DNA of 64,000 nucleotides from Tessaracoccus flavescens (GCF_001998865.1 NZ_CP019607.1:2046001-2110000); one strand, 5' to 3'. Counted from the first letter of the stretch, positions 8,461-17,648 are shown. The notes: a model not told the origin generated them from the letters alone. Made by a program: numbers and translations.

Positions 8461-9321
8461 TCAGCCGACCGACAGGCGGATCTCGTTGTTCCAGGGGTCG
8501 AGCACCGACATCGTCCTGCCGTCGAAGGTGGGCTGGAAGCCCTTGTGGCGGAGGCGCTCCTCGGCGCGACCCAGCTCGTCTGACTGCGGAACGAGGATGT
8601 CGACCACGCCCATGCCGAGGGTGTTCTGGCGAGGCCCGGCGCCCGCCGAGTTCCACACGTTCATCGCCATGTGGTGGTGGTAGCCGCCCGCCGAGACGAA
8701 CAGCGCGTTGCCCGGCATGGCGAAGGTCTCGTCGAAGCCGAGCCCGTTGACGTAGAAGCCGCGGGCCGACTCGAGGTCGCCGACCTGCAGATGGACGTGG
8801 CCGAGCGTCGCCTCGGTAGGCGCCATCGTGGCCAGGTCGACGCCCGCCAGGTGGCGGTTCACGAACTCGTTCGGGTCGACGTAGAGGGTGTCCATCTGGA
8901 CCTTCCCGTCGATCCAGGTCCACTGGTCGCGCGGGCGGTCGTGGTAGAGCTCCACGCCGTTGCCCTCCGGGTCGGTGAAGTAGAAGGCCTCCGAGACGAG
9001 GTGGTCGCCGGTTCCTGCGTACCGGTCGGCGTAGGAGTTGGCCATGCTGACCACGGTCCTGGCGAGCGCCTTCGGATCGTCGTAGAGGACGGCGGTGTGG
9101 AAAAGGCCGGCCTCGTTGCGACGGGCGGGGCGCAGGTCCTTCGATTCGGTGAGCCGGACGATCGGCCGTCCGCCGTGGCCGAGCGTCACGGCTCCCGGCT
9201 CGTCGCTGATCGGCTCGAGTCCGACGCCTTCGGTGTAGAAGGCGAGCTGGCGTTCCATGTCACGGACCCGCAGCTCGAGGCGACCCATGTGGGTCTCGGG
9301 GGCGAAGCTCTCGGTGGTCAT
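8461..9321 (-). CDS. Two-domain VOC-family protein (CatE-like)
   Basis: A 286-residue protein made of two vicinal-oxygen-chelate modules, about residues 10-125 (MGRLELRVRDMERQLAFYTE, ending VELYHDRP) and 165-280 (GHVHLQVGDLESARGFYVNG, then NEIRL). This arrangement is that of CatE/YfiE-type catechol 2,3-dioxygenase-like proteins. His and Glu metal ligands are present at the usual positions of the second module. The substrate cannot be read from the sequence. The gene is alone and faces an AT-rich region with an inverted repeat, which suggests control by a MarR- or similar-type regulator encoded elsewhere. Confidence 0.75.
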   Translation of the reverse strand: MTTESFAPETHMGRLELRVRDMERQLAFYTEGVGLEPISDEPGAVTLGHGGRPIVRLTESKDLRPARRNEAGLFHTAVLYDDPKALARTVVSMANSYADRYAGTGDHLVSEAFYFTDPEGNGVELYHDRPRDQWTWIDGKVQMDTLYVDPNEFVNRHLAGVDLATMAPTEATLGHVHLQVGDLESARGFYVNGLGFDETFAMPGNALFVSAGGYHHHMAMNVWNSAGAGPRQNTLGMGVVDILVPQSDELGRAEERLRHKGFQPTFDGRTMSVLDPWNNEIRLSVG

Positions 9322-9348
9322 CTCAATCCATACTTGTCTCTACAAAGG

Positions 9349-9360
9349 TTTAAGCTTCAA
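9349..9360. promoter_or_regulatory. AT-rich inverted repeat upstream of the VOC gene
   Basis: TTTAAGCTTCAA, a 12-bp dyad with one mismatched pair, lies in the most AT-rich stretch of this window, 28 bases upstream of the VOC start. It may be an operator or overlap the promoter. No regulator gene is adjacent. Confidence 0.35.
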
Positions 9361-9439
9361 CTATTCTATCACGATGTGGCTCCAGCGCAAGGGCGGGTAA
9401 GAGGGGGCGACCGGATGGTTCCTCTGGCAGGCAGGCGGC

Positions 9440-10141
9440 ATGACCCGCCAGCGACTCGTCCATCTCGCAGGGACCCACAACACTCCGTGACACCGGTGGC
9501 TACCGCGCCGGTGCCTCCGTGACGCGATGGGAGCGCTCTTCAGGTCGGATGTCATCCACCGGATCGACGACGCCGGGCGCAGGAAGCTGGCTGAGCTGGG
9601 CGTGAGCCGCGTCGTCGACCTGCGCAGCGACCATGAGATCGATGCCGCACCCAACCTCGTCGACGGGCTCGGTATCACTGTGCACCGCGTGCCCGTCTTC
9701 GACGGTGCGGCGCCGACGGCGCAGATCCCGCAGGACATCACCCTTGGCGCGCTCTGCCGGAACATCGTCGACGTGCCGGACGGCGGGTCGGTCGTCGTGC
9801 ACTGCACGGCGGGCAAGGACCGCACGGGCCTCGTGGTCGCCCTCGGCCTCGCTGCGGCGGGGCTCGCCCGCGGCGATGTCGTGTCGGACTACGCGCTGAC
9901 TGAGGGAGACCTCCGCGGAGCCTGGGCCGATGCGATGCTCGCCGGAATCGTGGCCAAGGGCATCGAGTTGACCCCTGGGCTGATCGAGATGGTGAGGGCC
10001 AGCCCGGCGTCTGTGATGGAGGAGGTTCTCGCCGACCTCGAGGCCGCCCATGGCACCGTCGCCGGGTGTCTGCGGGCCAACGGCCTCTCGGAGGCGGAGC
10101 TGTCGGCCGGCGTCCATCGTGGAGGGCCGCACCCCGGCTGA
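9440..10141 (+). pseudogene. Tyrosine-protein phosphatase (Tyr_phosphatase3 type), frameshifted near the N-terminus
   Basis: The main part (from 9527) contains FRSDV, VVDLRSDHEID and the phosphatase loop HCTAGKDRTG (Cys nucleophile, Arg), as in LipA/Siw14-like dual-specificity phosphatases. Upstream, frame 9440 reads MTRQRLVHLAGTHN and then hits TGA at 9488. The family's expected next segment, LRDTGGYRAGASVTRW, is encoded in another reading frame at 9483-9530. One extra A near 9482 and one missing G near 9530 would restore a single 234-residue protein. The two indels compensate each other. Translation from 9527 could make a truncated protein that retains the catalytic loop. Confidence 0.7.
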
Positions 10142-10147
10142 GACGAC

Positions 10148-10181
10148 GAGACCCCGCCACCTGCCTGGGTGACGGGGTCTC
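10148..10181. terminator. Bidirectional terminator hairpin
   Basis: 14-bp arms starting GAGACCCCG and ending CGGGGTCTC, with one mismatch and a 6-base loop. It lies between the convergent phosphatase remnant and the ABC exporter operon. Confidence 0.7.
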
Positions 10182-10191
10182 GAGGCGGCAC

Positions 10192-12189
10192 TCAGCTGGC
10201 CTGCTCGGCCTCCACCTGGTCGATGGCGCCGGAGAACTGCGACTGGTACAGATCGAAGTAGACGCCCTTCTTCTCCAGCAGCTGCTGGTGGTTGCCCTGT
10301 TCGACGATGGCGCCGTTCTCCATGACGAGAATCAGGTCGGCGTCGCGGATCGTCGACAGGCGGTGCGCGATCACGAACGACGTGCGCCCGCTGCGCAGAG
10401 CGGACATGGCGTGCTGGACCAGCAGTTCCGTGCGGGTGTCGACCGAGCTCGTCGCCTCGTCGAGGATCAGGATGCTCGGATCGGCGAGGAAGGCGCGCGC
10501 GATCGTGATCAGCTGCTTCTCGCCGGCGGACACGTTCGAGCCCTCCTCGTCGATGACCGTGTCGTAGCCCTCGGGCAGCGAGTGGACGAAGCGGTCGACG
10601 AAGGTCGCCTTCGCGGCCTCCATGATCTCCTCCTCCGTGGCGTCGGGCCGGCCATAGGCGATGTTCTCGCGGATGGTGCCGCCGAACAGCCACGTGTCCT
10701 GCAGCACCATGCCCATGCGCGAGCGCAGCTCGCCGCGCGGCACCGTCGAGATGTCGGTGCTGTCGAGCATGATCCGCCCGCCGTCGAGGTCGTAGAACCG
10801 CATCAGCAGGTTGACCAGCGTCGTCTTACCCGCGCCGGTGGGTCCGACGATCGCCACCGTTTGGCCCGGCTGGGCGACGAGGTTCAGGTTGCGGATCAGC
10901 GGCTTGTCCGGGGTGTAGGAGAAGTCGACGTGCTCGAAGGTGATCCGGCCATTGGCCGTGCCGAGGCGACCTGCCGGTTCGGCCGACATCTCCTCGGCGT
11001 CGAGCAGCTCGAAGACGCGCTCCGCGGACGCGACGCCCGACTGGAGCAGGTTCGCCATCGAGGCGACCTGGGTGAGCGGCTGGGTGAACTGGCGCGAGTA
11101 CTGGATGAACGCCTGGACGTCGCCGATGTTCATGGTGCCCGAAGCGACGCGGAGGCCGCCGATCACGGCGATCACGACGTAGTTCAGGTTCCCGACCAGG
11201 AACATGACGGGCATGATGATGCCCGAGATGAACTGGGCGCCGAAGCCCGCCTTGTAGAGCTCCTGGTTACGCCGGTTGAACTCCGCCTCCACCTCGCGCT
11301 GACGGCCGAAGACCTTGACCAGCGAGTGGCCGGTGAAGGCCTCCTCGATCTGGGCGTTGAGCTCACCGGTCGACTTCCAGTTCTGCGCGAACAGCTTCTG
11401 CGAACGCTTGCCGATCACGCCAGTCACGACCATGGCGATCGGCACCGAGACCAGCGCGACCAGCGCAAGCGTCGGCGAGATCCAGAACATCATCACCAGC
11501 ACGCCGATCAGCATGAGCAGCGAGTTGAGCAGCTGCGACATGGTCTGCTGCAGCGTCTGCGACACGTTGTCGATGTCGTTGGTGACGCGGCTCAGCACCT
11601 CGCCGCGGGCCTGCTTGTCGAAATAGCCAAGCGGAAGCCGGTCGAGCTTGGCCGAGACCTCCTCGCGCATCTTGTAGATGGTGCGCTGGACGGCCCCGTT
11701 GAGCACCCAGCCCTGCACGCACGAGAACGCGAAGGAGGCGACGTACAGGCCGAGCACGATCAACAGGACCGAGCCGATTCCGCCGAAGTCGATCCCCTCG
11801 CCGGGGACGAAGTCGAGGTTGCGCAGCATGTCTGCCTGGTCGTTCTGGCCCTGGGCGACGAGGCCGTCGATCACCTGCTGCTTTGTGGTGCCAGGGGGCA
11901 CCTCCTGGCCGACCTGTCGCCCGATGATGCCTGCGAGCATCAGGTCGGTCGCCCTGCCGAGGATCTTCGGGCCGACGACGCCGAGCGCCACGGACAGCAC
12001 GCCCATGGTGACGGCAACGATCAATCCGACGCGCTGGGGCCTCAGGTTCGACATGAGGCGGCGGAGGGAGACGCCGAAGTTGGCCGCCTTCTCGCCTGTG
12101 CCGCCCATGCCGTGGCCGGGGCCGGGGCCGCGCTGGGGGCCGTACTTGGGGCGTTCGTTCGCCTTGACGGGGGTGGTCTTCTCGCTCAC
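10192..12189 (-). CDS. ABC multidrug-type exporter, second half (canonical ATPase site)
   Basis: A 665-residue half-transporter. After a charged N-terminal tail come six membrane helices, with an unusually long extracytoplasmic insert of about 60 residues after the first helix (GQEVPPGTTKQQ region). The ATPase domain has Walker A GPTGAGKTT, signature VSAGEKQ and Walker B ILILDEATSSVD with the catalytic Glu. It overlaps the upstream ABC gene by a GTGA junction. Together they form a heterodimeric exporter of the LmrCD/TM287-288 type; substrates are probably drugs or lipids, but this is not shown. The GTG start at 12189 is chosen for that overlap. Confidence 0.85.
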   Translation of the reverse strand: MSEKTTPVKANERPKYGPQRGPGPGHGMGGTGEKAANFGVSLRRLMSNLRPQRVGLIVAVTMGVLSVALGVVGPKILGRATDLMLAGIIGRQVGQEVPPGTTKQQVIDGLVAQGQNDQADMLRNLDFVPGEGIDFGGIGSVLLIVLGLYVASFAFSCVQGWVLNGAVQRTIYKMREEVSAKLDRLPLGYFDKQARGEVLSRVTNDIDNVSQTLQQTMSQLLNSLLMLIGVLVMMFWISPTLALVALVSVPIAMVVTGVIGKRSQKLFAQNWKSTGELNAQIEEAFTGHSLVKVFGRQREVEAEFNRRNQELYKAGFGAQFISGIIMPVMFLVGNLNYVVIAVIGGLRVASGTMNIGDVQAFIQYSRQFTQPLTQVASMANLLQSGVASAERVFELLDAEEMSAEPAGRLGTANGRITFEHVDFSYTPDKPLIRNLNLVAQPGQTVAIVGPTGAGKTTLVNLLMRFYDLDGGRIMLDSTDISTVPRGELRSRMGMVLQDTWLFGGTIRENIAYGRPDATEEEIMEAAKATFVDRFVHSLPEGYDTVIDEEGSNVSAGEKQLITIARAFLADPSILILDEATSSVDTRTELLVQHAMSALRSGRTSFVIAHRLSTIRDADLILVMENGAIVEQGNHQQLLEKKGVYFDLYQSQFSGAIDQVEAEQAS

Positions 12190-13931
12190 GCCGCGGCCTC
12201 CTCTGCGCTCAGCTGGGACTCGACGATCTCCTGATAGGTCGGGTTCGACGCGAGCAGTTGCTCGTGCGTGCCCCGTCCGACGATCTCGCCGTCCTCGAGG
12301 ACGAGGATCTCGTCCGCCGAGGTGATGGTGGACACGCGCTGCGCGATGACAAGCACCGACGCATCGGCCGTCTCGGGCTCGAGCGCGGCACGCAGCCTGG
12401 CGTCCGTCGTCACGTCGAGGGCCGAGAAGGAGTCGTCGAAGACATAGACGCTCGGCTTCTTGACGAGGGCGCGCGCGATGGCGAGCCGCTGTCGCTGGCC
12501 ACCGGAGACGTTGGTGCCGCCCTGCGCGATGGGCGACTCGAGCCGGCCGTCCTTCTCGTACACGAAGTCCTCGGCCTGGGCGACGCGCAGAGCGTCCCAG
12601 AGCTCCGGCTCCGTCGCATCGGGCTTGCCATAGCGCAGGTTGGAGGCGATGGTGCCGGTGAACAGGTACGGCTTCTGCGGGACGAGGCCGATCCTCGCCC
12701 ACAGGTCGTCCGGCTCGTAGTCGCGCACGTCGACTCCGTCGACGAGCACCTTCCCGCCGGTCGCGTCGAAGAGGCGCGGGATGAGGTTGACCAGCGTGGT
12801 CTTTCCCGAGCCAGTGGAGCCGATGATGGCCGTCGTCCTGCCAGGGGTGAGGCGGAAACTCAGGTCCTTGAGCACGGGGGACTCGGCTCCCGGGTAGGCG
12901 AAGCTGACGTGGTCGAACTCCACGACGCCCTTCGCCGCGGGGGTCGCGGCCGGCTGCTTCGGGGGAGCGACGGAGGTCTCGGTGTCGAGCACCTCCATGA
13001 TCCGGTCGGCGCTGACGGCCGCACGCGGGGCGAGCATCAGCAGCATCGTCGTCATCATCACCGAGATCAGGATCTGCATCAGGTAGGAGATGAAGGCGGT
13101 GAGCTGGCCGACCTGCAGGTCGCCGGTGTCGATCCGATGCGCGCCGAACCACATCACGCCGACCGTCGAGATGTTCATGATGAACGTCACGAACGGGAAC
13201 AGGAAGGCCATCAGGCGCCCGACCGTCGTGGTGGTGTCGACGAGGTCGGCGTTGGCCCGCTCGAAGCGGCGGCTCTCGTGCGGCTCACGGACAAAGGCGC
13301 GCACGACACGGATGCCGGTGATCTGCTCGCGCAGGACCCGGTTCAGCGTGTCGATCTTGGTCTGCATGGCCTGGAACAGCGGGCCCATCTTCGTCACGAG
13401 GACGCCGATGCCCGCGCCGAGCACGATGACTGCGACCAGGATGATCCAGGAGAGGCCGACGTCCTCGCGCAGCGCCATGAACACCCCGCCGACCATCGTG
13501 ATGGGGGCGGAGACGAGCATGACGCAGGTCATGAGCACCAGCATCTGGACCTGCTGCACGTCGTTGGTGTTGCGGGTGATCAGGCTCGGAGCGCCGAACC
13601 TGTTCATCTCCTTTGTCGAGAACGACAGCGCCTTGTCGAAGATGGCGGTGCGCACGTCGCGGCCGAACTGCATCGCGGTGTTCGCACCCGCCCACACCGC
13701 GCCGATCTGGGCAGCGGCCTGGACGGCGGACAGCAGCAGCATGACGGCGCCGGTGCGCCAGATGTAGTCGGTGTCACCCGTCACGACGCCCTCATCGATG
13801 ATCCGGGCGTTCAGGGTCGGCAGGTACAGCGACATGATGGTCGCGATGATCTGGAGGACGATCACGACCGACAGGAGGCCCCAATAGGGTCTGACGTAGC
13901 GGTTGATGAGCCGCCCGAGTCGGGAAATCAC
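12186..13931 (-). CDS. ABC multidrug-type exporter, first half (degenerate ATPase site)
   Basis: A 581-residue half-transporter with six membrane helices and an ATPase domain: Walker A GSTGSGKTT, signature VSGGQRQ and Walker B VYVFDDSFSALD. The catalytic Glu after Walker B is Asp here, the mark of the degenerate subunit in heterodimeric exporters; the downstream partner keeps Glu. The GTG start at 13931 has AAGGA six bases upstream and overlaps the tetR stop in a GTGA junction. The three genes are therefore one coupled operon under the TetR operator at 14516. Confidence 0.85.
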   Translation of the reverse strand: MISRLGRLINRYVRPYWGLLSVVIVLQIIATIMSLYLPTLNARIIDEGVVTGDTDYIWRTGAVMLLLSAVQAAAQIGAVWAGANTAMQFGRDVRTAIFDKALSFSTKEMNRFGAPSLITRNTNDVQQVQMLVLMTCVMLVSAPITMVGGVFMALREDVGLSWIILVAVIVLGAGIGVLVTKMGPLFQAMQTKIDTLNRVLREQITGIRVVRAFVREPHESRRFERANADLVDTTTTVGRLMAFLFPFVTFIMNISTVGVMWFGAHRIDTGDLQVGQLTAFISYLMQILISVMMTTMLLMLAPRAAVSADRIMEVLDTETSVAPPKQPAATPAAKGVVEFDHVSFAYPGAESPVLKDLSFRLTPGRTTAIIGSTGSGKTTLVNLIPRLFDATGGKVLVDGVDVRDYEPDDLWARIGLVPQKPYLFTGTIASNLRYGKPDATEPELWDALRVAQAEDFVYEKDGRLESPIAQGGTNVSGGQRQRLAIARALVKKPSVYVFDDSFSALDVTTDARLRAALEPETADASVLVIAQRVSTITSADEILVLEDGEIVGRGTHEQLLASNPTYQEIVESQLSAEEAAA

Positions 13932-14503
13932 AGTTGATCCTTTCGCAGGGCGCCGCCCAGGGCCATGGAGGCGGCGGTGTCGAGGTCGATCTCGGTGTCC
14001 AGGTGCAGGACTGAGCCGGTGGCGAGCAGTCTCAGGAATGAGACGTACTGGGTCGGGGAGAAGCGCAGTTCGTCCGCGTGCTCGGCGAACCGCTCGCTGA
14101 GCCATCCGTCGAGCTCGAGGCGCCTGGCCTCCAACTCGTCCTTGATGCAGTGGTCTGGGTGACCCTGCGTGTGGTGGATGGCCATCATCAACGAGCGGAT
14201 GGTGTCCAGATGCCTGGTCAGCAGGGAGAGGGTCGAGCGGGTCTTCGTCTCGAGGTCAGGGCCGAGGTCGACGCCCTCGAGCATCTCGAGGAGCTTCTCG
14301 CGTGAGAAGGCGGAGACGATCGTGGCCTCGACCAGATCCTGGAGCGAGTCGAAGACGCGGAAGATCGTGCCCTCGGCCACGCGGCTCGCCTCCGCGACCT
14401 GCCTGGTGGTCACGGCTGTGCCGTGCCGGTGGATGAGGGGGAGTGTCGCTTCGATGATTGCGGCCCGGCGTTGCTCGGGCGGCATAGGGGTTGCACGCGT
14501 CAC
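13928..14503 (-). CDS. TetR-family regulator of the adjacent ABC exporter
   Basis: A 191-residue protein with an N-terminal TetR helix-turn-helix (residues about 12-58, with TTRQVAEASRVAEGTIFRVF) and a helical ligand-binding C-terminal domain of no recognisable subclass. It is the first gene of the operon with the two ABC half-transporters, so it is probably relieved by an exported compound. A perfect 20-bp palindrome lies 13-32 bases upstream of the start, consistent with autorepression. No strong ribosome-binding site is visible. Confidence 0.9.
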   Translation of the reverse strand: MTRATPMPPEQRRAAIIEATLPLIHRHGTAVTTRQVAEASRVAEGTIFRVFDSLQDLVEATIVSAFSREKLLEMLEGVDLGPDLETKTRSTLSLLTRHLDTIRSLMMAIHHTQGHPDHCIKDELEARRLELDGWLSERFAEHADELRFSPTQYVSFLRLLATGSVLHLDTEIDLDTAASMALGGALRKDQL

Positions 14504-14515
14504 CGGGCCATCGTA

Positions 14516-14535
14516 ATGAGTGAATACTCACTCAT
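14516..14535. promoter_or_regulatory. TetR operator palindrome
   Basis: ATGAGTGA-ATAC-TCACTCAT: perfect 8-bp arms around a 4-base centre, directly upstream of tetR. TGAGT/ACTCA half-sites are common for actinobacterial TetR-family repressors. Confidence 0.8.
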
Positions 14536-14600
14536 CAAATGGCGCCTACCCGAGGTTTTCTGTCGTTCCTGGCACGACGGGTCACACCTGGTCGCCCTGC

Positions 14601-14965
14601 TCAGCCCTGCGACAGTGCCTCACGCAGCGCCACGAGCAGCCGGGCAACCGTCGTGGCGCGGCCGGAGGCGGTGTCGTCGTGCCCTGTGAGAGGGTGCTCG
14701 CCTCGCCGACGAGAGAGGCCCCTTCACCCAACTCGAGGCTGCACTTGACCGCGAGGGCGGTGTCGCTGGGCCAGCAGTCGGCGCCGTCCATCCGCGCGGC
14801 GGTGGTCATGGGTCGGGCGGGCGCCTGATCGTCCCCGAACCGGAGCAGGGTGACATTCCCCTGCGGCGCATCCGGGTCGGCGTCCACGGTGTAGGACCCC
14901 GTCGCCGACAGTGCGGAGCCGGAGGACAGCCAGCCCTCGACCGCGAGCCAAGCAGGCGAGGTCAC
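14601..14965 (-). pseudogene. Remnant of a small exported or lipoprotein-like gene (frameshifted)
   Basis: From a GTG at 14965 the minus strand encodes about 95 residues with two Cys (GADCWPSD and VKCSLEL) and codon use like real genes. Near 14680 the plausible coding frame changes: a second frame gives ATTVARLLVALREALSQG and a stop at 14601, while the first frame runs on into a Pro- and Arg-rich tail. No signal peptide is left in frame upstream. I do not recognise the family. It looks like a decayed gene lacking its start. Confidence 0.4.
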
Positions 14966-15025
14966 AGGGGGGCAGCGCCGTCAGCGCCGACCGCCACGGC
15001 GCCGTGGCGCGGGGTTCGCGGTCGC

Positions 15026-15790
15026 TCAGCCGCGAAGGGTAACCGCGGTGCCGTAGGCGGTCAGCTCGGTCACGGTCTCGCTGATCTTCCCGCCGTCGAA
15101 GCGGACCCCGATGATGGCGTGCGCACCCGCCTCCTGGGCCTGCTGCACCATGGCGCCGATCGCGTCCTGTCGCGCAGCGGTGTTGACGTAGCCCATCTCT
15201 GGGTTGTGCGCCATGTCGCGGGGTCGGGTCGCGATGCCGACGACGACGCCGACCACTGCGTCGATCTCGAGGCCGGGCAGGGTCTCGGTCGTGCTCACGG
15301 GGAGGGCGAAGCTGACGAAGCTCGGACGGCGCGGATCCACGTCACGCTGCGGAAGCGGCGAGATCGGCTCGGGGACTGGCTGCGCGCCCGGGGTCGTTAC
15401 GTCGGCGGGGCGCGGGGAGGCCGACTCCTGGGATGGCGGGGCCGACCCCTGCGGCTGATCCTGCGCTGGCTGCGACCAGGTCGCCGAGGGCTGCTGGGCG
15501 GCAGGCTGACCCGATCCGTGCGGCTGCTGTCCGGGGGCGGATGGCTGATCGCGCTGCGCCCGGGGCTGCGGCTTCGGGGGCTTCACCGGGGCGGAGCCCT
15601 GGGGGTGCGGTGCGGCGGTGCGTGGCTGGGTTGGGGCGGAGCCTTGGGGTTGCGGTGCGGCGGTGCGTGGCTGGGCCGGCTGCGGGTTGGAGTGTGTCAG
15701 AGGCTGACCGCCCCGGGGAAGGCGTATCGGAGGGCCGGGCTGAGGGCGTGGCCTCGGCGTTCCTGCTGATCCCATCGGCGGCTGGCTCAT
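15026..15790 (-). CDS. YbjQ/DUF74 domain protein with Pro/Gln-rich repetitive N-terminus
   Basis: A 254-residue protein. Residues about 1-150 are low-complexity Pro, Gln, Ala and Ser and include a 15-residue tandem repeat (QPRTAAPQPQGSAP type). Residues about 155-254 form a heavy-metal-binding-like YbjQ domain: STTETLPGLEIDAVVGVV, then ARQDAIGAMVQQAQEAGAHA and IIGVRFD. YbjQ proteins form a pentameric fold of unknown function. The disordered N-terminus is not part of the usual family and may be an interaction or tethering region. There is no signal peptide. Confidence 0.75.
   Translation of the reverse strand: MSQPPMGSAGTPRPRPQPGPPIRLPRGGQPLTHSNPQPAQPRTAAPQPQGSAPTQPRTAAPHPQGSAPVKPPKPQPRAQRDQPSAPGQQPHGSGQPAAQQPSATWSQPAQDQPQGSAPPSQESASPRPADVTTPGAQPVPEPISPLPQRDVDPRRPSFVSFALPVSTTETLPGLEIDAVVGVVVGIATRPRDMAHNPEMGYVNTAARQDAIGAMVQQAQEAGAHAIIGVRFDGGKISETVTELTAYGTAVTLRG
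15591..15675. repeat. 45-bp tandem duplication inside the YbjQ-like gene
   Basis: Two copies (15591-15630 and 15636-15675) match at nearly every base and encode the repeated 15-residue Pro/Gln unit. The period is a multiple of three, so the frame is kept. Confidence 0.8.
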
Positions 15791-15854
15791 CCCGACAGCC
15801 TACTGGCAGGTCGTTTCGTCGGCCCCGGTTGCGGGCTCGTGGTCGGGTTTCACC

Positions 15855-15934
15855 TTGAGCACTTTTCCGGGTTCGTTAGCGCTCAGGCGCGGTGGGAACG
15901 GTTCCGGGTGCAACGAGTTCGGGAAAGTGCTCAT
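15855..15934. repeat. Dispersed inverted-repeat element, copy R1
   Basis: 23-base arms at 15855-15877 (starts TTGAGCACTTTTCCGGG) and 15912-15934 face each other around a 34-base centre and match in 18 of 23 positions. The same arms recur at 18658-18747 in opposite orientation and, as a single arm, at 44418-44440. R1 lies upstream of lysS in a 279-base gap with no gene. Confidence 0.75.
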
Positions 15935-16056
15935 CGCAGCCTCCCTCCCGCAGCGCGGCGAGCTACCCGCGCGCGATGGGTTCCGCGCGCGGGTCGGGCT
16001 TCATCGCACCCTCTCCCCACGGTGCACCGCGAAATGGCCCACCGTGTCCCGGACGG

Positions 16057-16062
16057 TAGGAT
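16057..16062 (+). promoter_or_regulatory. -10 element for leaderless lysS
   Basis: TAGGAT is followed by 7 bases and then GTG at 16070, the spacing expected if transcription starts at the initiation codon. Confidence 0.45.
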
Positions 16063-16069
16063 GTCGGCC

Positions 16070-17578
16070 GTGACCGACACGCCTGAACAGATGCCAAGCG
16101 ACTCCGAGCAGACCACCATCCGCAAGGAGAAGCGCGAGCGTCTCCTGAGCGCAGGCGTGCAGGCGTATCCGGCCGACCTCGTGCGGACCCACAGCCTCAA
16201 GCAGATCCGCGACGGCTGGGGTCACCTCGAGGCCGGCGAGGAGACGCAGGACGTCGTGTCCACCGGCGGCCGCGTCGTGTTCATCCGCAACACCGGAAAG
16301 CTCGCCTTCGCCACGCTGCAGGACGGCTTCACGCCCGACGAGAACGGCGAACGGCTGCAGGTCATGCTCTCGCTCGCCGAGGTCGGCGAGGAAGCGCTCG
16401 CGGCGTGGAAGTCCGACGTGGACCTCGGCGACTTCGTCTGGGTGACCGGTCGGGTCATCTCGTCGCGCCGCGGCGAGCTGTCCATCATGGCGACCGAATG
16501 GAAGATGGCGGCCAAGGCGCTGCGCCCGCTGCCCGTCATGCACAAGGACCTCTCGGAGGAGGCCCGCGTCCGTCGTCGCTACGTCGACCTGATCGTCCGC
16601 GACGAGGCCCGCGACATCCTCCGGAAGCGCTCGGCCATCACCCGTGCCGTGCGCGACTGCCTGTACGACCGCGGCTTCCTCGAGGTCGAGACCCCGATCC
16701 TCCAGTTGGTCCACGGAGGCGCCGCCGCGCGCCCGTTCGAGACCCACATCAACGCGTTCGACATTGACATGTCGCTGCGGATCGCGCTCGAGCTGCACCT
16801 GAAGCGGACCATGGTCGGCGGCGCCGACCGCGTCTTCGAGATGGGGCGCGTCTTCCGCAACGAGGGCATCGACTCGAGCCACTCTGCCGAGTTCACCATG
16901 CTCGAGGCCTACATGTCGTGGGGCGACCAGCAGACGGTTGCGCGCCTGATCCAGGACATCGTTGTCGCCTCGGCCGACGCTGTCGGCTCCCGGGTGGTCG
17001 AGACGTCGAAGGGCGAGATCAACCTCGACGGCGAATGGGCCTGGGTGCCCGTGTACCCGGCGCTCTCGGAGAAGGTCGGCGAGGAGATCACCGTCGACAC
17101 CCCGCTCGAGAAGCTGCAGGCCATCGCCGACGCCCACGAGATCGAGTACGACCCCAAGCACGGCGCGGACAAGATGGTGATGGAGCTGTTCGAGGAGCTC
17201 GTCGAGCCCTCGCTGATCCAGCCCACCTTCGTCTACGACTACCCGTCGATCGCGCAGCCGCTCGCTCGCCCGCACCGCGCAGAGCCGGGAAAGGTCGAGG
17301 CCTGGGACCTGATCATCGGGGGCATGGAACGCGGAACGGGATTCACCGAACTCGTCGACCCGGTCGTCCAGCGCGACGTGCTTGTCGCGCAGTCGCTGAA
17401 GGCCGCCGCGGGCGACCCCGAGGCGATGCAGCTCGACTCCGACTTCATCGAGGCCCTCGAGTACGGCGTGCCGCCGATGGGAGGCCTCGGCCTCGGCATC
17501 GACCGCCTGATCATGCTGCTGACCGGAGTAGGCATCCGCGAGACGATCCTCTACCCGCTGCTGCGTCCCCAGGGCTGA
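16070..17578 (+). CDS. lysS: Lysine--tRNA ligase (class II)
   Basis: A 502-residue enzyme that charges tRNA-Lys. An N-terminal OB-fold anticodon-binding domain (about 45-165, with GRVVFIRNTGKLAFATLQ) is followed by the class II catalytic core: motif 1 around RGFLEVETP, motif 2 FRNEGIDSSHSAEFTMLE and motif 3 GLGLGIDRLIM. The SHSAEF form of motif 2 matches actinobacterial LysS rather than the E. coli RHNPEF form. The usual Pro in RIAPEL is Leu here. GTG at 16070 is preferred over ATG at 16061, because the latter overlaps the likely -10 box. The gene stands alone between two copies of the inverted repeat. Confidence 0.9.
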   Translation: MTDTPEQMPSDSEQTTIRKEKRERLLSAGVQAYPADLVRTHSLKQIRDGWGHLEAGEETQDVVSTGGRVVFIRNTGKLAFATLQDGFTPDENGERLQVMLSLAEVGEEALAAWKSDVDLGDFVWVTGRVISSRRGELSIMATEWKMAAKALRPLPVMHKDLSEEARVRRRYVDLIVRDEARDILRKRSAITRAVRDCLYDRGFLEVETPILQLVHGGAAARPFETHINAFDIDMSLRIALELHLKRTMVGGADRVFEMGRVFRNEGIDSSHSAEFTMLEAYMSWGDQQTVARLIQDIVVASADAVGSRVVETSKGEINLDGEWAWVPVYPALSEKVGEEITVDTPLEKLQAIADAHEIEYDPKHGADKMVMELFEELVEPSLIQPTFVYDYPSIAQPLARPHRAEPGKVEAWDLIIGGMERGTGFTELVDPVVQRDVLVAQSLKAAAGDPEAMQLDSDFIEALEYGVPPMGGLGLGIDRLIMLLTGVGIRETILYPLLRPQG

Positions 17579-17648
17579 GCCTCTGCGGCGGGGCGCGCCC
17601 GTCCCTCGATCCGGTTAGGTTGGTGGGAACAGGCAACCGAGGAGCCCC

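Noticed and set aside
10066..12234. A 722-codon open frame on the plus strand
   Set aside because: Antisense shadow of the ABC exporter genes; composition (Asp, His, Arg repeats) is typical of a mirrored coding frame.
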